From Nymphaea colorata (taxonomy: Eukaryota > Streptophyta > Magnoliopsida > Nymphaeales > Nymphaeaceae): a stretch of 64,000 bases of DNA. The stretch spans positions 563,001 through 627,000 of the forward strand of contig NC_045142.1 in NCBI RefSeq assembly GCF_008831285.2, written 5' to 3'. Below the pieces are notes generated by a model, which was not told where the DNA came from, did not search any database, and was given only the letters and a program-made list of their open reading frames with translations. Position 1 is the stretch's first letter, and each line of letters opens with the position of its first letter. Of the stretch, positions 1-12,300 are shown in pieces. Made by a program: the position numbers and the translations under genes.

Positions 1-312
1 AAAAATTGTTCTTGACTGTGCTTTTGCAGAAACACAACTAAAGGGGAGCTTGTAAAGCACAGATTTTAGTGTATGACCATACGCAAGAAGCCACGAAGAA
101 CGGGGTCCCTCTTGCAGGACTAGTGATCATTTGGTTGAGTACATACACGAGAAATACATATGCTACCTACATACATGATAGGCAAATATATTGAAGAATA
201 TACAACGGTTCAGTTGTCATCAGTTCATTCTAACTTGATGTAAGCAAGTTTCTAGGTTCTTGCAGGGGACACAAGACAAATGCAGTTAAAAATGGAACAG
301 CATTATAACTCT
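1..312. other. 3' flank of FUSC gene 1
   Basis: No gene is seen. The stretch around 171-215, with 'tacatgat', then a run like 'gaagaatatacaa', resembles the flanks just past the stop codons of the other two FUSC copies (around 9190-9235 and 17930-17975). It is therefore probably 3' UTR and downstream sequence duplicated with the genes. Confidence 0.4.
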
Positions 313-3300
313 TCAGGAAGATCTCACTCGCATCAGCATATGATAGATTTCCCACAAATTCACATGAGCTAAAGGGTTCTCATTTTGAAGAATTTCTTGA
401 ATTCCACACTCGATTTTCTTGGATTCCTTCATGACGTTTGCAAGGCAAAACCCCATAGCACCAAGGCCCAAAACCATTTGGACCCTCATCTCCTTCATGC
501 CCTCAACATGCGCCACTGCTTCTCCCATATGCCTAACAAATGACTCAATAACCTTGTCTACCACATCCCCATCAACAATGTCGACCCCTCCTGCCTCAGG
601 ATCACCCCCTTCATTCTTCTTCATGTACTCTTCACTCAACCCCTTCAAAGACTTGACCTGAAGGACTTCCTGAAAGCAAATCAAATACGAACTGATACAG
701 TCTTTAAATTCTTCAAGGTCTTCGCTTAGGGCCTCGTACATCTCAAATGCTTGAGGAAGAGAGTTAATTGTATCAACCAAGAAGTCTAAAAGCTCAATAA
801 TGGTAGATAATGACCCTAAAACCTGGCTATAGCTAGCATGAGGGAATGGAACAAACCAAAAGTCTGGCTCAGTCTTCGCTTCTTCAATCAAATTCTTGAG
901 CTCAGAAGAGTTCGTCCTCAGTCTCCTTCCTGCTTCTTTCATCTCTGGAAAGCTTAGGCATGGTATGTCGGTGCAACCAATCAATGAGATACAGTCACTG
1001 ATATCTGTTAATGTTCCTAAGAGTTTCTCTCTTGCTAGAGTTGAAGCCCTCCTTGGAAGGAATATAAGTTCAACAAGGATGCAGCAAAGTATACCCACAA
1101 AAGTTTCTGTGATTCTCTCAATGGCAAATTGAGAAGGTGAACCGTAGTCTCTTCTTCCTAGAATTACTACTGCTCCGATGAACGCGGTCAAGCCTCCTAC
1201 ATAGCCATACATTTCACTCTGCCTTATGAAGCTAGTGAAAACCACCCACGGTATCAATGCTATGTACCTCATGTACACAAACTTCTGTGTGAAAAAACAT
1301 CCTAAAACCCCATAAACAGAGCCCAGAACTGTGCCCTGTGTCCTTATGTTGGCCATCTTGAACGTGGGTTCTCTTTGTGACGCAATGGAGAGAGCAACAG
1401 CAAGTCCTCCCCAGTACCCATTGTCATCGGTGAAGAGAATCCCGAAAAGAACAGAGAGTCCTAAGGATATTGAGCACTTTACAGCCATTAACAGGCTCTC
1501 GGTGTCGATCTTTAGAGACCAAGTACCTTTTTCTTTCTTCATTGGTGTCCCTTTCTTGGGCACGTCAGTAGTTTTCTCCTGTTCTTTCTGGGGCAGCACT
1601 ATGCCTTCGTAGAGATTCTTCATGCAAAAGAGGAAGAAGATGGGAGGCAAATCCCTGGAAGATGTTGGTGCCACCGCTTCTAGTGCTTCAAAGCGCATCT
1701 CTGGAGGCTGGCTGTCGTTGTCATACACTTGTCTCGAATCTTTATGTGCTGAACCCATAATTGTTTCTATTGAGTGCCCAATTCTTTCCGCCATGGCACT
1801 TGAAAGATCCTTGATTTCTTTGTCTCCCATTGATCCGTTTGTGGGGAATGAAGGGCAACAGCTCAATGCAATCTCCATTCCTTTTATGGGTTTCTCAAGC
1901 GAGAGAAATTTCTCCAGTAAGGCTTTAAAATTGGGCGTCAAGCAGCCAACAAGAGGCTTCTCCCAACCAATAATTGCCTGTATCCAAAACCAGAACGAGA
2001 GTTTAGACAAAGTGCTTCTTAGTATTCCTTCTAATCCATTTTTCTTAGGTACCATTCTAGGCCCTTCAAGTGTCACTGTTTGAATTTTTAATCTTGAATT
2101 ACTTTCCTATTGTTTATCCACATCTTGGATTGTCCTCGTTTTAAAGAAAATTTTGAACCTTTGGTCGCCAATTTTAGTATAAAGTGAGCAATTCAATTTT
2201 CACCTCTGCAGAAAACATATGTTGTCATTGGACATCCAATATTTATCATCTAGCGAGTGATTAACGAACTATACATCTAGCTACTTAAATCAGACAAGAA
2301 GCACCAGCAACTATTTTGCGAAGACCTAAATAAAGAAAAGGGTCCAGAGAGAGAGAGAGAGAGAGAGAGAGCTCATGCTTTTCAAAACTTAAGCGCGGTG
2401 ATCTCCATGAACCTAAGGATCGATTATAGGATTTGGCTTAGAACTTATGGTCCGCAGAATTTCATAAATTTCATTGGGAGAGAGTATCTCTTAATCATCA
2501 GGAACGCATGATCCAAGTCAAATGTACAAGTAGATGGACATGACATTTGGGTTCTTGCCATTTCACCAAGAAATATGAGTTCCACTTAGAGAGCTTCAAG
2601 ACGAATATATAAATATTTGATCAAACAACAGTTAGTGTTCAGTACCTGTTTATCCCTCACAGTGGTGATAAGATGAGCTCTGACATCTCCAAGTGTTCTG
2701 GCTTGGGAAAGAGAGGCAATTGAAGAAGAAATGCTTTCAGCAGAGTACGCACTTGCCAGCAGATTCAGCATACTGGAGGAGATTTCTCCTATTAACTGAA
2801 TCTTCTCCTTAATCTGCATTAGTAAAGACAAAGGCTGATTAGACAAGGAACTTTACTCTTTTTCTACAAGACTGAGGTCACCACCGTTGTTTATATATTG
2901 TGACGTCACTTAGCCCTCTTGTGCACACCCTTACATGAGTCACAACTCACTGTGGAATCATGTACGCTAGCAAGTAGCATCAGTTATAAATATAGCTAGA
3001 TCCTTCTCTCTAGTTCATAATATGTATACCTGGAGCCGAGTTAAGATTTTAAGTTGTTTTGGGCTAATCTAATGGCATGAACGTGGTCAGCATGATCCAT
3101 GACATAGAGATAAACCTTTTGGTTGTTTTTGTGATCAAGCAGGTGTTTTTTTTTTTTTTCTTTCTTTGGAGAATACTGATTCTGACCCTTTTTCATCCAT
3201 TGATTTTAGATTCATGTCAAGGAAACCTCGATATGTGTTCCAGCCATACAAAATTTCTTTGCTAAACAAACCCTAATACCATATTTATGTGTTCCAGCCA

Positions 3301-4194
3301 TGCAGTTTCAGTTTTAATGGTGTAACGCATAATTGGCAAACTCGCGAAGCTGGCTGAGGAATCGCTCGAGTCAAGTTGGATCGCTAAAAAATCCAACCAC
3401 GAGTTAAGTTGGCCCGACTCACCCCTAACTCAGTTTGATTTGGCCTACTCGGCCGTGACTTGTCTGATCAGCTACAGTCATTTACATTAAGGCTATTTTA
3501 AAACTCGACCAAGTTGACTAGTCAACTCATTGTCCCGGTCATCTGCTGATCTGAGACTCAGTCACGGGTTTGCCAACTATAATGTAAAGTTGGTCTAGTA
3601 TTCACAGAAACAGAGTAGAAATTTAAGATTCAAAGAGGCAAAGAAACTCAATATGCACACCTTATGACAGGCTAGCCTAGGCACAGGCACAAGTAATGCG
3701 AGAACTGAAGCAGCTGCTCCAATGGCTGTGCTCAATGCAGCATGCAAAGGGTAGACACGGGCATCAATGCCATTTCCTCTACGCATAAAAGCAGCAACAT
3801 ATACAATGACGATCTGCCCAAGTGCCACCCTTTTGGTCACAATGTGTGTGGACTTTGGGAATGAGACGAGGAAGCCACTAACTGTGACTGCTAGGGTGAT
3901 GGTCCAGGCCGAGAGGCTCGACGGCCCCATCACCCACAAGATGAGCAAGGCAGGGCAGGCGCCTTGGACTACGCCATACAGGGCCAGCGCTGCGCCCTGC
4001 ATGGCCTCACCCAGGCAAGCCTCGCCGATGATGAGTGTGGCTGTCAAGTATGCAAATGCTTGGAAGTCCATTGGCCGGTGGAGCCGCGCATTGTAGTACT
4101 CAATAGCAAAGCCTACCATGATACATGCCCAGCCGGTCCGGAAGGCACAGCCAATCCGGGACTGCCACACGACCCATGCATACCCTTGTGCCAT
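313..4194 (-). CDS. FUSC-type multi-pass membrane transporter-like protein, tandem copy 1
   Basis: Three exons read on the minus strand: 4194-3661 (178 codons), 2813-2646 (56 codons) and 1977-313 (554 codons plus TGA), giving about 788 aa. Both introns are phase 0 with GT-AG ends. Exon 1 has an N-terminal block of about six hydrophobic segments (MAQGYAW start, then TGWACIMVGFAIEYY and later ALGQIVIVYVAAF). Exon 3 has a second block (SLLMAVKCSISLGLSVLFGI, WGGLAVALSIASQREPTF, SPSQFAIERITETFVGI) followed by a soluble helical tail. The doubled TM6-loop-TM6-tail plan and these motifs are those of plant proteins in the FUSC/AaeB-like (fusaric acid resistance, p-hydroxybenzoate efflux) family, thought to export aromatic acids. 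The plant substrate is not known from sequence. An in-frame ATG at 4227 would add 11 residues; I chose 4194 because both paralogues start MANGY at that point. The family call is strong; transport function is inferred. Confidence 0.88.
2346..2371. repeat. (GA)n microsatellite
   Basis: About 26 bases of uninterrupted GA repeat within the second intron of FUSC copy 1. Confidence 0.9.
3333..3576. mobile_element. MITE-like element in intron 1 of FUSC copy 1
   Basis: A 244-base block bounded by inverted ends: ttggcaaactcg on the left (3333-3344) and cgggtttgccaa on the right (3565-3576), 11 of 12 matching. The inside is rich in short GACTCG/CGAGTC-like words, unlike the AT-rich intron around it, which is typical of non-autonomous DNA transposons in plants. 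No coding potential and no clear target-site duplication were seen, so the superfamily is not assigned. Confidence 0.45.
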
Positions 4195-4317
4195 TTGCTT
4201 CTTCTGCTTCAATCCCTCTTCCTCCAAACAATTAATAAGAAAGAGGAAGCAAGTGTGCCTATATTCTGCAATCTCATCTCACCAAGTTCAGTTTTTATAC
4301 TCAATAGAAGTTGGCAA

Positions 4318-4800
4318 AGCAAAGGCAAAAACGAGTACTTAAACATTGGCTGACTTCGCCGCGTGTGTCACGCGTGGGTCCTAGCAGGCCAATTGCTTGA
4401 CTCATGGTGTGCATGAGGCTGGCTAGAAGCTTATTCTTCTGTGATTTGAAAATGATTCCCGATGAGAATATAAGACACAATTATGGAGAATGTAAGAGAA
4501 TAGCACATCAATCATGCTAGAGTAGGGTAGTGGCAGCAAGGCACACAAATAGATGCTTAATCTCTCTTTCTGTACTTAATGAAAGGGAAAGGACTCTCAA
4601 GGCGACAAAGCCGTCGGACACAAGTGTGTGGCTCTTCGGTGGCATGTGCTGAAAATCCATGGTCCCGGCCCTACTTGTGCCCAAATCTTTGTTGTTATGA
4701 GGGCCACCATGAGCATCACTTGTACAATGATCAAGTTTGAATTCCTTGGGGAATAATAGTTCATAAATGGCATGATGCTTCTCAGTTGCACTAACATGAG
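4318..4800 (-). promoter_or_regulatory. Upstream region of FUSC copy 1, conserved with copy 3
   Basis: This stretch aligns by eye with the upstream region of copy 3 (21880-22365). Shared blocks include 'atggtgtgcatgaggc', 'tttgaaaatgat', 'agcacatcaa', 'agatgcttaat' and 'cttgatgaaagggaaag'-like sequence. Within it, 4351-4381 carries a gacttcgccgcg core followed by gtgtgtcacgcgtggg. It matches a module containing ACGT or CGCG cores upstream of all three copies. It is probably promoter and 5' leader; no start site or TATA box could be fixed. Confidence 0.45.
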
Positions 4801-7800
4801 AAAGCTAAATCATGAACAACTGCCACATTTATATGTTTATCTTGTCTGAAGATCGAAGAATAGTCAAAAGGTAATGCATAATGCAGGGCTGTAAATTCTC
4901 ATCTTGAAATTGTTGGTCACACTTCAATCGGCATAAAAACTCCCGAATTTCATCATCCATATTCCCCGATTATGCTTTTTATCAAACCTGTAATTCTCTT
5001 GTTATCGTTTTCAAGAATCACAGACAAAGCACAACATCACCCTTAACAATTCAACTTGTATCTCCATATGACTGCAATGGCAGCCATGGGTGGATGTCTA
5101 ATCCCGGGAACAAAAGTGCAGTTCTTTCACATAATTGGTCGAACAGGATAAAGTGACTACTGTTTGAGATAAAATATATCAGGTCAGCAAATGCTGAAGT
5201 GGATAATGAATCCAAAGTTGGTTCAACCAATTAAGGAATGGAAGAATGTGGAGAAGAGACCAAACTGAACTTTGGCCCTAGTTGGAATATATTTGGGTCC
5301 ACCCACTAAGTCTTCCTCCTTTTCACTTGCGCAAGCAAAGCACAGTCTCCAAACCAGGCTATTGCCAAGAGGGTTCCCAGAACTTACCTAATTCGAAGGT
5401 AGGTCCCACTTAGCTTTGTTTCCATGCGTGTGTGTGTGGGGGGGTACATGCTTGTGCGCGTGCGCAGACATGCGAAGATATGATAGGAAATAGATCTTCC
5501 ATCAGTGGTGGATCTTGTTGCAATTATATAAGAGGAACTGATGTCTGCCATTCCATATATGTCTTGTAAGATGTTTTTTTTTCTTTTTTTTCCTTACTGT
5601 TGTAAGAGGCTGTTTGATGAACCTTAAATATGTATGATATCAAAACTTGTGTAGGATAAATTAACTTGGAAGTTTGCTTTAGATCGCCTGTTGATTCTTA
5701 CATTCAAAAAACTGAGGCTCTTAAGTCCAATTTTAAGAGACTTGTTTGATAACTTCAGTTCCTAGAGTTCTGGTGATCGCAGTGCTATGATCCTTAACAA
5801 GGACCTTAGACCATTTGTTTGGAAGATGAATAGACTACAACATTGATATATACTCTTTGAATCTTTAATCCGATATGGATCTGAAGTCAGTCATCACCTC
5901 CTATCCCCTTTCCCCCATTCTTCTGATAGAGATCTACAGGTTTGGGGACAATAGAGGTCTTAAATTCGAATTTCAGGTGGATTCCATTTCAGATCAAACC
6001 TCAGATCGTGGACCTATGTGATGAACGGCCCCCCTGAAGATGTGTTTACCACCTCTGGACTTAGTGGAGATCTAGTAAATGCATCTGAAAAGAAAATTCC
6101 TTGACATAAAACTTGGATTAGGTAGACTACAGTAATAGACAAGCTAGTGAACCTTCCACCAGTCATCTGAGGGAGTTGCTTATTAAATCAGTGATATCTT
6201 GGTCTTGGAACTCTTTCTCCTTCAACAAAATCCCAAACTTGGCTCCAACCATGGACTCCAAATCACATGAAATTAAAGAAAAAATTGAAATTTCTTGGAC
6301 GCTGAACTTTTCCCGTGAAAATTTTACTCCAGCCAAACAAGATCATTGAATCAAGTTTTATGGGCTACCAAGTTATTATTATTATTATTATTTGCTAACA
6401 GAATGAAGAAATTTTTCTTGAGGCAGGAACTTAGCATATTGAAACTGCGAGTGCCCACAGAACATATAAAACTCCAAGGCAGAAGCTTCTCATCACCCTT
6501 CCAGTAACTAGTTGGAGGTCAACTCATTCAATGATATTCAGAACTTGTAGTTCCTTCAACATTGGCAGTTGAGCAGTGTTCTTCAACTCAGAGAGGGAGC
6601 TGTGTGCTGTACTAAGATCTGCGCCTTTGTTTTCTATAATTGCAGGAAATATGTGTGCCAATATCAGTACAGTAAGGAGAAAGACAACAAAAGGCAAGTA
6701 ACGTGCAGCATCTTGTGGGATTTGGAATAACTTTTTAGAGAAAGAAGCACGCACCATGGCACTAGAGTTGGTCCAAGCCCGTCCTTTCTAGCTTATGAGT
6801 CAGTCGTGCATTAAAAAAGCAAGAATCAAAAATACATTTAAAGTAGAGAGTAATTAAGAACATACCTACTTTTCTATGTATTGTCAAAGGCACACACGGC
6901 CCGTTATTATTATATTTTTAACCTTTTTCAAATTATATGTCATTTTTCCCAGACATGGTTTCCATCCAAACAACATTAAAAAAAAAAAAGTGTGTGCTTG
7001 GGTGACCTTTAGATTCATTTTGGAGGCAAAATGCCATTTGTTCTACCTCAAACACAGGAGTTTAAGATGTGTTTGGGTGACCGGTCAAAGCTCCGACCGA
7101 ACTGTTCTAAATAATTGGATATGAAAAAAATTATAACAGCTGATTAAGAAATTAGATCGTATTTGAATTTAAGAAATAACATCCGATTAGATTCAGATAT
7201 AAACAAATATTTAATCGGATTCGGATTCCGATAGAATTTAGTTGTAAATAAAATCATACACTTAATACTCTTACATTTTGAAATTTGGCCATATTCAGTT
7301 AAAGATTGGATTCTTTAAGTTCCCACAGGAAAGTTCAACCTTTGCTAAACAAACAAAAAAAACGAGTACATGCTTAAGCTTCCAAGATTTAGCCTTCTAG
7401 ATATCGTAGCGTGCTCCACAACTCAACTGCGACAATGAAAAGCCTTTTGAACTTGTGAAATTATTTTTGTTATCTCGTCAACTCATAATGCGGAACTTCT
7501 CCATTTTTCAACGGTTGATTAGCTTAGCATATCTTCCGTACATCATCCTCTTGTAAGGACATTAATTAGAAAGAGTGAGAATAGAAGCTGGCCTCAGCCA
7601 TGTGCAGTCACCAAGAAATTATGAAAAGTTGGGAGAAGTTAGTGGGTTTACTTGATAAAAGTATGCGCGTCATCTTCTTCTAATCAACACAGATAGCTAC
7701 TTAACGAATGTGATTGAGAACCTGATTGCATTCTCGAGTATGATCGCATTAGAAGAAACATAAATCATGAGTGTTGGGGTTGACAAATGAAAACTGGTGC

Positions 7801-8031
7801 AGTGATGTGATTGTTCTCTAACGAACACCAAGAGAGAAAGACAGAGAGAACGTCTGATTCATGAGTAAAAGGATCATCATGCTTTATGTACGTGCTTAAT
7901 GAGAAAATATGAAGTACTACATTAATTAGAGTTGATGGTTGAAATATAGCTCAGTTTTTAGAAATTGATTTAAGCATATATATGTATGTGTCTGTGGAGA
8001 TTGGGGGGAGAGAGAGAGAACCAATCTCAAA
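4801..8031. other. Intergenic spacer between FUSC copy 1 and the pseudogene fragment
   Basis: About 3.2 kb of AT-rich DNA with no recognised gene. It contains a short (GTGT)n tract near 5430, a (TTA)n tract near 6375-6390 and an AT-rich 'ggattcgga'-type stretch near 7140-7240 that looks like old transposon debris. A 21-base string at 7596-7616 recurs at 17330-17350 in the other spacer, so part of this spacer was probably copied with the genes. Confidence 0.5.
6524..6757 (-). other. Small open frame, 77 aa, doubtful
   Basis: An open frame with one predicted membrane segment (LPFVVFLLTVLILAHIFPAI, about residues 20-40). The following part, STAHSSLSELKNTAQ, vaguely resembles STAHAPLSQLKVLAD in exon 2 of FUSC copy 2. 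The rest of that exon is absent, and no splice partner was found. It could be chance or a badly decayed exon. I do not assign a function. Confidence 0.12.
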
Positions 8032-8325
8032 TACATGATATCCAAGACACATTCTAGAATCTACAGTAACTTAAGCTTACGTTAAGTCACAGATAAGAAA
8101 ATCAGTCATTCTCTTCAGGAGAACTGAAGAAATCAATTGACAGGTTAGGCTGGACAAGCCAACTCTTTAAGTTGGTCTTTCTTCCATCGCCGTATGATGG
8201 ATCTCCCACAAATTCACATGGTTCTGTCTCTGAAGAATTTCCTGCATCGCACACTCAATTTTCTTGGATTCCTTCATAGTGCTTCTCCCATAATGCGCAA
8301 CAAATGATTAAACAGACCCTATCTA
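8032..8325 (-). pseudogene. 3' fragment of a fourth FUSC copy
   Basis: 8032-8160 matches the 3' flank of copy 2 (9190-9330), including 'cttacgttaagtcacag' and the 'tctcttcaggag' run. 8161-8275 then matches the end of exon 3 (antisense of the WEIHHMVM, NPLAHVN and KKIE-type C terminus). Sequence jumps after 'ggattccttcat' straight to 'agtgcttctccc', missing roughly 100 bases present in copies 1-3. Similarity fades after about 8325. No other exon of this copy remains, so it is a truncated host pseudogene left by unequal exchange or partial duplication. Confidence 0.8.
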
Positions 8326-8399
8326 TACCTGAATTGGAGTTAATGGGGGCTTCAGAGTGCCAAGTCTCTATATTGCAAACATACGAGAGACCGAATTAT

Positions 8400-8830
8400 A
8401 GTGTGGTCGGGGCGACCATGAATGAGGATGAGAGAGGCGACCATTAATAGCCGGTCAAATTATAATTATTTTTCATCCTTTTGCCGGATTTTCATAATGG
8501 GTTAAAGGGGCTGCTCAGCCTCACCCCTCTTTGGGGACTAAGAGCCAAGCTTTTCTTTTGCACACTTCTCAAAAAGTTTGAATTACTTTAAATCTACACG
8601 TTATTCTATGTTAAGCATTCGTGGACATTTAGGCTCGTATAAATATTTGTTTAAAATATTTAATAATCAGCGACCGGAGGTCCGGAACGAGTGCCGGGTA
8701 ACTCACGGAACGGGTACCGGGCAATGAGTATACCCGATTAGTAACAAGCCGGTTATCAGTCATAGTGATTACGTAATCGGGCCCATCGAACCCGTATGTA
8801 ATTCCCCTGGTCCGGCTGAGCTCTAATGTC
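8400..8830. other. Unexplained GC-richer block
   Basis: This part of the spacer is richer in CCGG/CGG words (for example ggtccggaacgagtgccggg near 8690) than its surroundings. An 84-aa minus frame (8629-8883) reads through it but resembles no family I know. It may be transposon debris; no terminal repeats were found. Confidence 0.2.
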
Positions 8831-8898
8831 CCCATGATCGAGGGGAGAGACAGGGATGGAGAAATTTTAGAAAAAAAAAACACAAAAGAGGGTTGTTA

Positions 8899-8903
<5 letters not shown>

Positions 8904-8985
<82 letters not shown>
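8904..8985. repeat. (TA)n followed by (GA)n microsatellite
   Basis: About 53 bases of TA repeat run directly into about 29 bases of GA repeat. Confidence 0.95.
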
Positions 8986-8987
<2 letters not shown>

Positions 8988-8993
8988 ATTGTC

Positions 8994-9137
8994 AAAAGTA
9001 GGCACCAAACTTCTTGTCCTTGACAGAACAAAACGGATGTCAAGAAAGCAAAAGTCGAGCACTGAACTTCTGTTCCTTAAAGAAAAGAAAGTAAAAGTCG
9101 GCACTGAACTTCTGTTCATGAACTTGACAGAACAAAA
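8994..9137 (+). repeat. Three imperfect tandem copies of a roughly 45-50-base unit
   Basis: Copies begin near 8994, 9050 and 9093. Each opens with aaaagt(c/a)g and carries a variant of 'gcactgaacttctgttc'. The first and third copies also carry 'ttgacagaacaaaa'. No gene is involved. Confidence 0.7.
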
Positions 9138-9326
9138 AGGAGGCTGCCCTGACTCATTTCCTTCGTTTAAAAATAGGTTGAGTTCTTAAATACATGGCAT
9201 CCAAGGTATATTCAAGAATATACAGTAACTTGAGCTTACGTTAAGTCACAGGTAACCAAATCTGTCATTTCTCTTCAGGAGAGTGAAGAAATTAATTGAA
9301 GGGGTTAGAATGGACCAGCAAACTCT

Positions 9327-12300
9327 TTAGGATGGTCTTACTTCCATCACCATGTGATGGATCTCCCACAAATTCACGTGAGCCATAGGGTTCTCCCTTT
9401 GAAGGATTTCCTGTATTGCACACTCAATTTTCTTGGATTCCTTCATAATGCTTGCCATGCAAAACCCCATCGCTCCAAGGCCCAAAACCATTTGGACCCT
9501 CATCTCCTTCATGCTCTCATCAGCACGAGCAAGTGCTTCTCCTACATGCCCAACAAATGATTCAACAATCTTGTCCATCCTCTCCCCACCTACCACCAGC
9601 ATCCCACCTGACTCAAGGTCAACTTCTTCCTTTTTCTTCTTATGGTACTCTTCAGTCAGCCCTTTCAATGACTTGACTTGAAGGACCTCTTGGAAGCAAA
9701 CAAAATGTGAACCAATGCAGTTTCTGAATTCTTCAAGGTCTTCACTAATGGCCTTGTAGGTTTCACTGTGGGACAGCATATGTTTGCAGGATACTTGAGG
9801 AAGAGAGTGAATGGTCTCAAATAGAGTCTCTGACAACTCAACCACGATGGACAATGAGTTGAAAGCACGGGTATAGCTAGCATGAGGGAATGGTAGAAAC
9901 CAAAAGCCTGGCTCAGCTTTGCCTTCCTCAATCAAGTTCTTGAGTTCAGTCAAATGGGTTCTCAGTCTAGTCCATGTTTCTTTCATCTCTGAAAGACTCA
10001 AGCATGGTTTGTTGGTGCAACCAAGGGGAGTCATACAATCACCAGTCTCTTTTAATGTCACCAAAAGTTTCTCTCTTGCTAGAGTTGAAGCCCTCTTGGG
10101 AAGGAATATGAGCTCGACAAGGATGCAGCAAAGGATACCGACAAATGTCTCTGTAATTCTCTCAATGGCGAATTGAGAAGGTGAACCATAGTCTCTTCTG
10201 CCCAGAATTATGACTGCTCCAATAAATGCAGTCAAGCCTCCTGCATAGCCATACATCTCACTCTGCCTTATGAAACTGGTGAACACCACCCATGGTATCA
10301 ATGCTATATACCTCAAGAACTGGAATCTCTGAGCAAGAAAGCAACCGAGAACCCCATAAACAGAGCCCAAAACTGTGCCCTGTGCCCTGATATTGGCCAT
10401 CTTGAATGTCGGTTCTCTTTGTGATGCAAGGGAGACTGCAACAACTAGCCCTCCCCAATACCCATTGTCCTTAGTGAAGAGAATTCCAAAAAGTAGAGAG
10501 AGTCCTAGAGACATTGAGCACTTCACAGCCATTAAAAGGCTTTCTGCATCAATCTTTAGAGACCAACCGCCTTTGTCTTTTGGCATGTGAGTCCCGTTTT
10601 TGGACTCCTTCGAAGTCTTTTCCTTTTGCTTCTGAGTTAACACCATGGCCTCATAGAGGTTTTTCATGCAGAAGAGATAGAAGAAAGGGGGAAAATCCCT
10701 TGAAGAAGTTGGAGCCACGTCTTCTAGTGCTTCAAAGCTTATCTCCACAGGCTCAGTGCCATTGTCATACACTTGGCTTGAATCTTTAGATGCTGAGGCC
10801 ATAATTGCTGCTACTGATTGCCCAATTCTTTCTGCCATGACAGTTAACAGATCTTTTAGGCCTTTTTCTCCCATTGGTCCTGCTATGAGGAATGAAGGGC
10901 AAGATTCCAATGCAATCTCCATTCCTTTAATGGGTCTCTCAAGTGAGAAAAAGCTCTTCAAAAGGGCTCCATAATTGGGTACCAAGCAATTGACAAGAGG
11001 CTTCTCCCATCCAATATTTGCCTGTTTCCATCCAACATAGGAGTCAGGCAAATAGGAATTGCTTATGAGACATACACGAGCTTTAGGATAATAATAAGGA
11101 GAAATATGATAATTCATGGGAATCATTATGAGTCATCCAGTCGATCCCAAATATGAGAACGAGGAAATATGAGAACTGAATAAGATAACAGAGAGTACTT
11201 GTCCGATCAATTAGATCATCAGATAGCTCACATACTGCTATATCAAGTACACTTCTCTGAAAAAGAAAATTGGTGGTTAATTTGGCTGCTGGACTTTTGG
11301 CAAATACTTTTTATGGTGACAACATGTAAATCAATACAACTGATTAAATTGTCAATTCCTTCTCATGTTTCATGGGTTCGTATATTCTAACAGTTTGTAT
11401 TTCTATATGTAGAGTCATAGACATAAAAACTAGATCCTAACTTTTAAAAAGTTCGAAAAATATATATACTGTGTGCTTTCCATATTGGTGCTTAAGTCAT
11501 TCCATAAGAAAAATGTTCGTGAAAACATGAGTTTCAAAGAAGGAATTTCAATACATCTGGAAAAATGGGGGACGAATTTTCAGAAAAGGAAAGTTCAGAT
11601 TGGAAAATTTTACAGAAAAAACTTATGGCTCCTGAAATTTTGTTTGCTGGGACAGCCCAACGTCACTGCACGTGAACTTTCTAATTCTACCTCTGGCTTT
11701 GGTGATGAACATAGCAGGCATACTTTCCACATTATAGACAAAAAAGTAATTGGAGGATGTACCTGTTTCTGTCTCAAAGTGCCGAGAATATGAGCTCTAG
11801 CATCTGCAAGTACTTTAAGTTGGGAGAGTGGGGCATGTGCTGTAGAGACACTTTCAGCAGAGTACGCACTTGCCAGCAGTTTGAGCATGTTGCACGAGAT
11901 TTCTCCTATCAGCCGAATCTTTTCCTGAATCTGCAGTGGCAATGAAAGGTGAAGGTGAATTAGACAGGCTCGCTTTTCTAAAGTGAAAGTCACCCGCAGT
12001 TTAAGGCAAAAAGAAGATAACTTTTTGCTCGTGCATGTCCTGCAATGGCACTCGACCAACTTGTGCAACGTGGTGCACTTCTAGTTTATGTCCCTAAGAG
12101 TTTTAGTTCTCCGATGGAAGGCAAGGTTTTAAGTTTCAGCCAGTTGTGGAGCCAAAAAAATTTGGCAAGAAGAACACAAATATGTAAATTTGTAGTTCAA
12201 GAGAGGCACTGATATGTAAATATATGCCTTCACATATGGTTTCAGAAAGCTAGGGAGATTAATTTCTAACAAATGTAATTGCCTAGTTTTTGTATAATTT

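Noticed and set aside
1622-2083. 153-codon plus-strand frame over FUSC copy 1 exon 3
   Set aside because: It is the antisense shadow of a clearly coding exon; similar shadows recur at the same place in copies 2 and 3.
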